NCBI RefSeq assembly: GCF_021919125.1
Contig: NZ_CP083439.1
Coordinates: 1,240,001 to 1,304,000, forward strand
Direction of reading: 5' to 3'
Length of the DNA: 64,000 nt
Source: Clavibacter sp. A6099
GTDB taxonomy: Bacteria; Actinomycetota; Actinomycetes; Actinomycetales; Microbacteriaceae
The position numbers and the translations under genes were made by a program. Under the pieces are notes generated by a model. It made no database searches. It saw only the letters and a list, made by a program, of their open reading frames with translations, and was not told where the DNA came from. Shown here piece after piece: positions 63,641-64,000 of the stretch (the first letter of the stretch is position 1; every line of letters starts with the position of its first letter).

Positions 63641-64000
63641 GCGGCGCGGAGGCGACCGGCGTCGGGACCACCGGGGCGGGCGACGGCGGCATGATCAGCG
63701 CCCGCCGCATCGCGGAGGCGCTCGACCTGCCGAGCCCCACCGAGCAGCAGCGGCGCGTCATCGAGTCGCCGCTCGAACCCGGCCTCGTGGTCGCGGGCGC
63801 CGGCAGCGGCAAGACGGAGACCATGGCGAGCCGGGTGGTCTGGCTACTCGCCAACGGGCACGTGGGGGTCGAGGAGATCCTCGGGCTCACCTTCACGCGC
63901 AAGGCGGCGGGGGAGCTCGGGGTGCGGATCCGCGCCCGCATCGAGCAGCTGCAGCAGGCCGGGCTCGCGGCCGTGCCCGCGGACGCGTTCGCCACGCCGA
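63637..64000 (+). CDS. adnB: AdnB-type UvrD-family helicase (N-terminal part only)
   Basis: The gene runs off the right edge; 121 codons are seen. LPSPTEQQRRVIESPLEPGLVVAGAGSGKTETMASRVV is the Q-motif and a canonical Walker A (GAGSGKT). ILGLTFTRKAAGELGVRI is motif Ia. Thus, in contrast with the upstream subunit, the motor of this one is intact. GTG 63637 overlaps the upstream stop. The first 25 residues are Gly/Thr-rich. Confidence 0.9.
   Translation, partial: MSGAEATGVGTTGAGDGGMISARRIAEALDLPSPTEQQRRVIESPLEPGLVVAGAGSGKTETMASRVVWLLANGHVGVEEILGLTFTRKAAGELGVRIRARIEQLQQAGLAAVPADAFATP

Overview
The window looks like chromosomal core DNA from a very high-GC actinobacterium of the Microbacteriaceae, most probably Clavibacter or a close relative. 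The basis is the GC-rich codon use, the gene order argS-DUF2993-lysA-hom-thrC-thrB-rho-prfA-prmC-tsaC-wecA-atpI-atpBEFHAGDC, the actinobacterial-type DapD, the tatB/mrp/MgtE_N block, and an AdnA/AdnB-type helicase-nuclease pair at the right edge. There is no phage, insertion sequence, CRISPR array or rRNA. One tRNA is present, tRNA-Arg(CCG).

Layout. 1-5 kb: a partial arginase-family gene, an NAD(P)-binding oxidoreductase, a PspA/TPM membrane-stress pair, a 2'-5' RNA ligase-like gene and a small Rv0909-like protein. 5.4-6 kb: tRNA-Arg followed by about 520 bp without a convincing gene. 6-14.6 kb: a PdxH-like oxidase, a peptidase C26 amidohydrolase, then a LacI-controlled accessory operon (asparaginase, NodB-fold deacetylase/imidase, MFS carrier, two SDRs) and a transglutaminase-like protein. 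14.6-23 kb: a lipoprotein, then argS and the lysine/threonine genes with overlapping start and stop codons. 23-31 kb: rho with a very long disordered insertion, prfA, prmC, a HAD hydrolase, tsaC and a WecA-type transferase. 31-38.3 kb: the complete F1Fo ATP synthase operon with a terminator hairpin. 38.4-43.2 kb: yaaA, an ogt-tag alkylation-repair operon, an Lrp regulator and an FHA/PP2C pair. 43.2-57 kb: divergent dapD/dapE, a PIG-V-like mannosyltransferase, DUF3117, an O-methyltransferase, tatB, a LysR regulator, an operon of CBS/MgtE_N + DUF1003 + Mrp, a stress protein, aminopeptidase P, an endonuclease/phosphatase and a PHP phosphoesterase. 57-64 kb: a DEAD-box helicase, a ferritin-like protein, a small membrane protein, DUF3107 and the AdnA/AdnB pair, the second cut by the window end.

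How genes work together. Translation, transcription termination, aspartate-family amino acid synthesis and energy conversion form one long co-directional block. Many genes are coupled by 4-bp overlaps (GTGA or ATGA). A striking recurring signal is a -10 hexamer placed exactly 6 nt before the start codon of at least 16 genes. It predicts leaderless mRNAs and settles several start codons. The best candidates for undescribed biology are the LacI-controlled amide/imide-like catabolic operon and the overlapping CBS/MgtE_N-DUF1003-Mrp operon.
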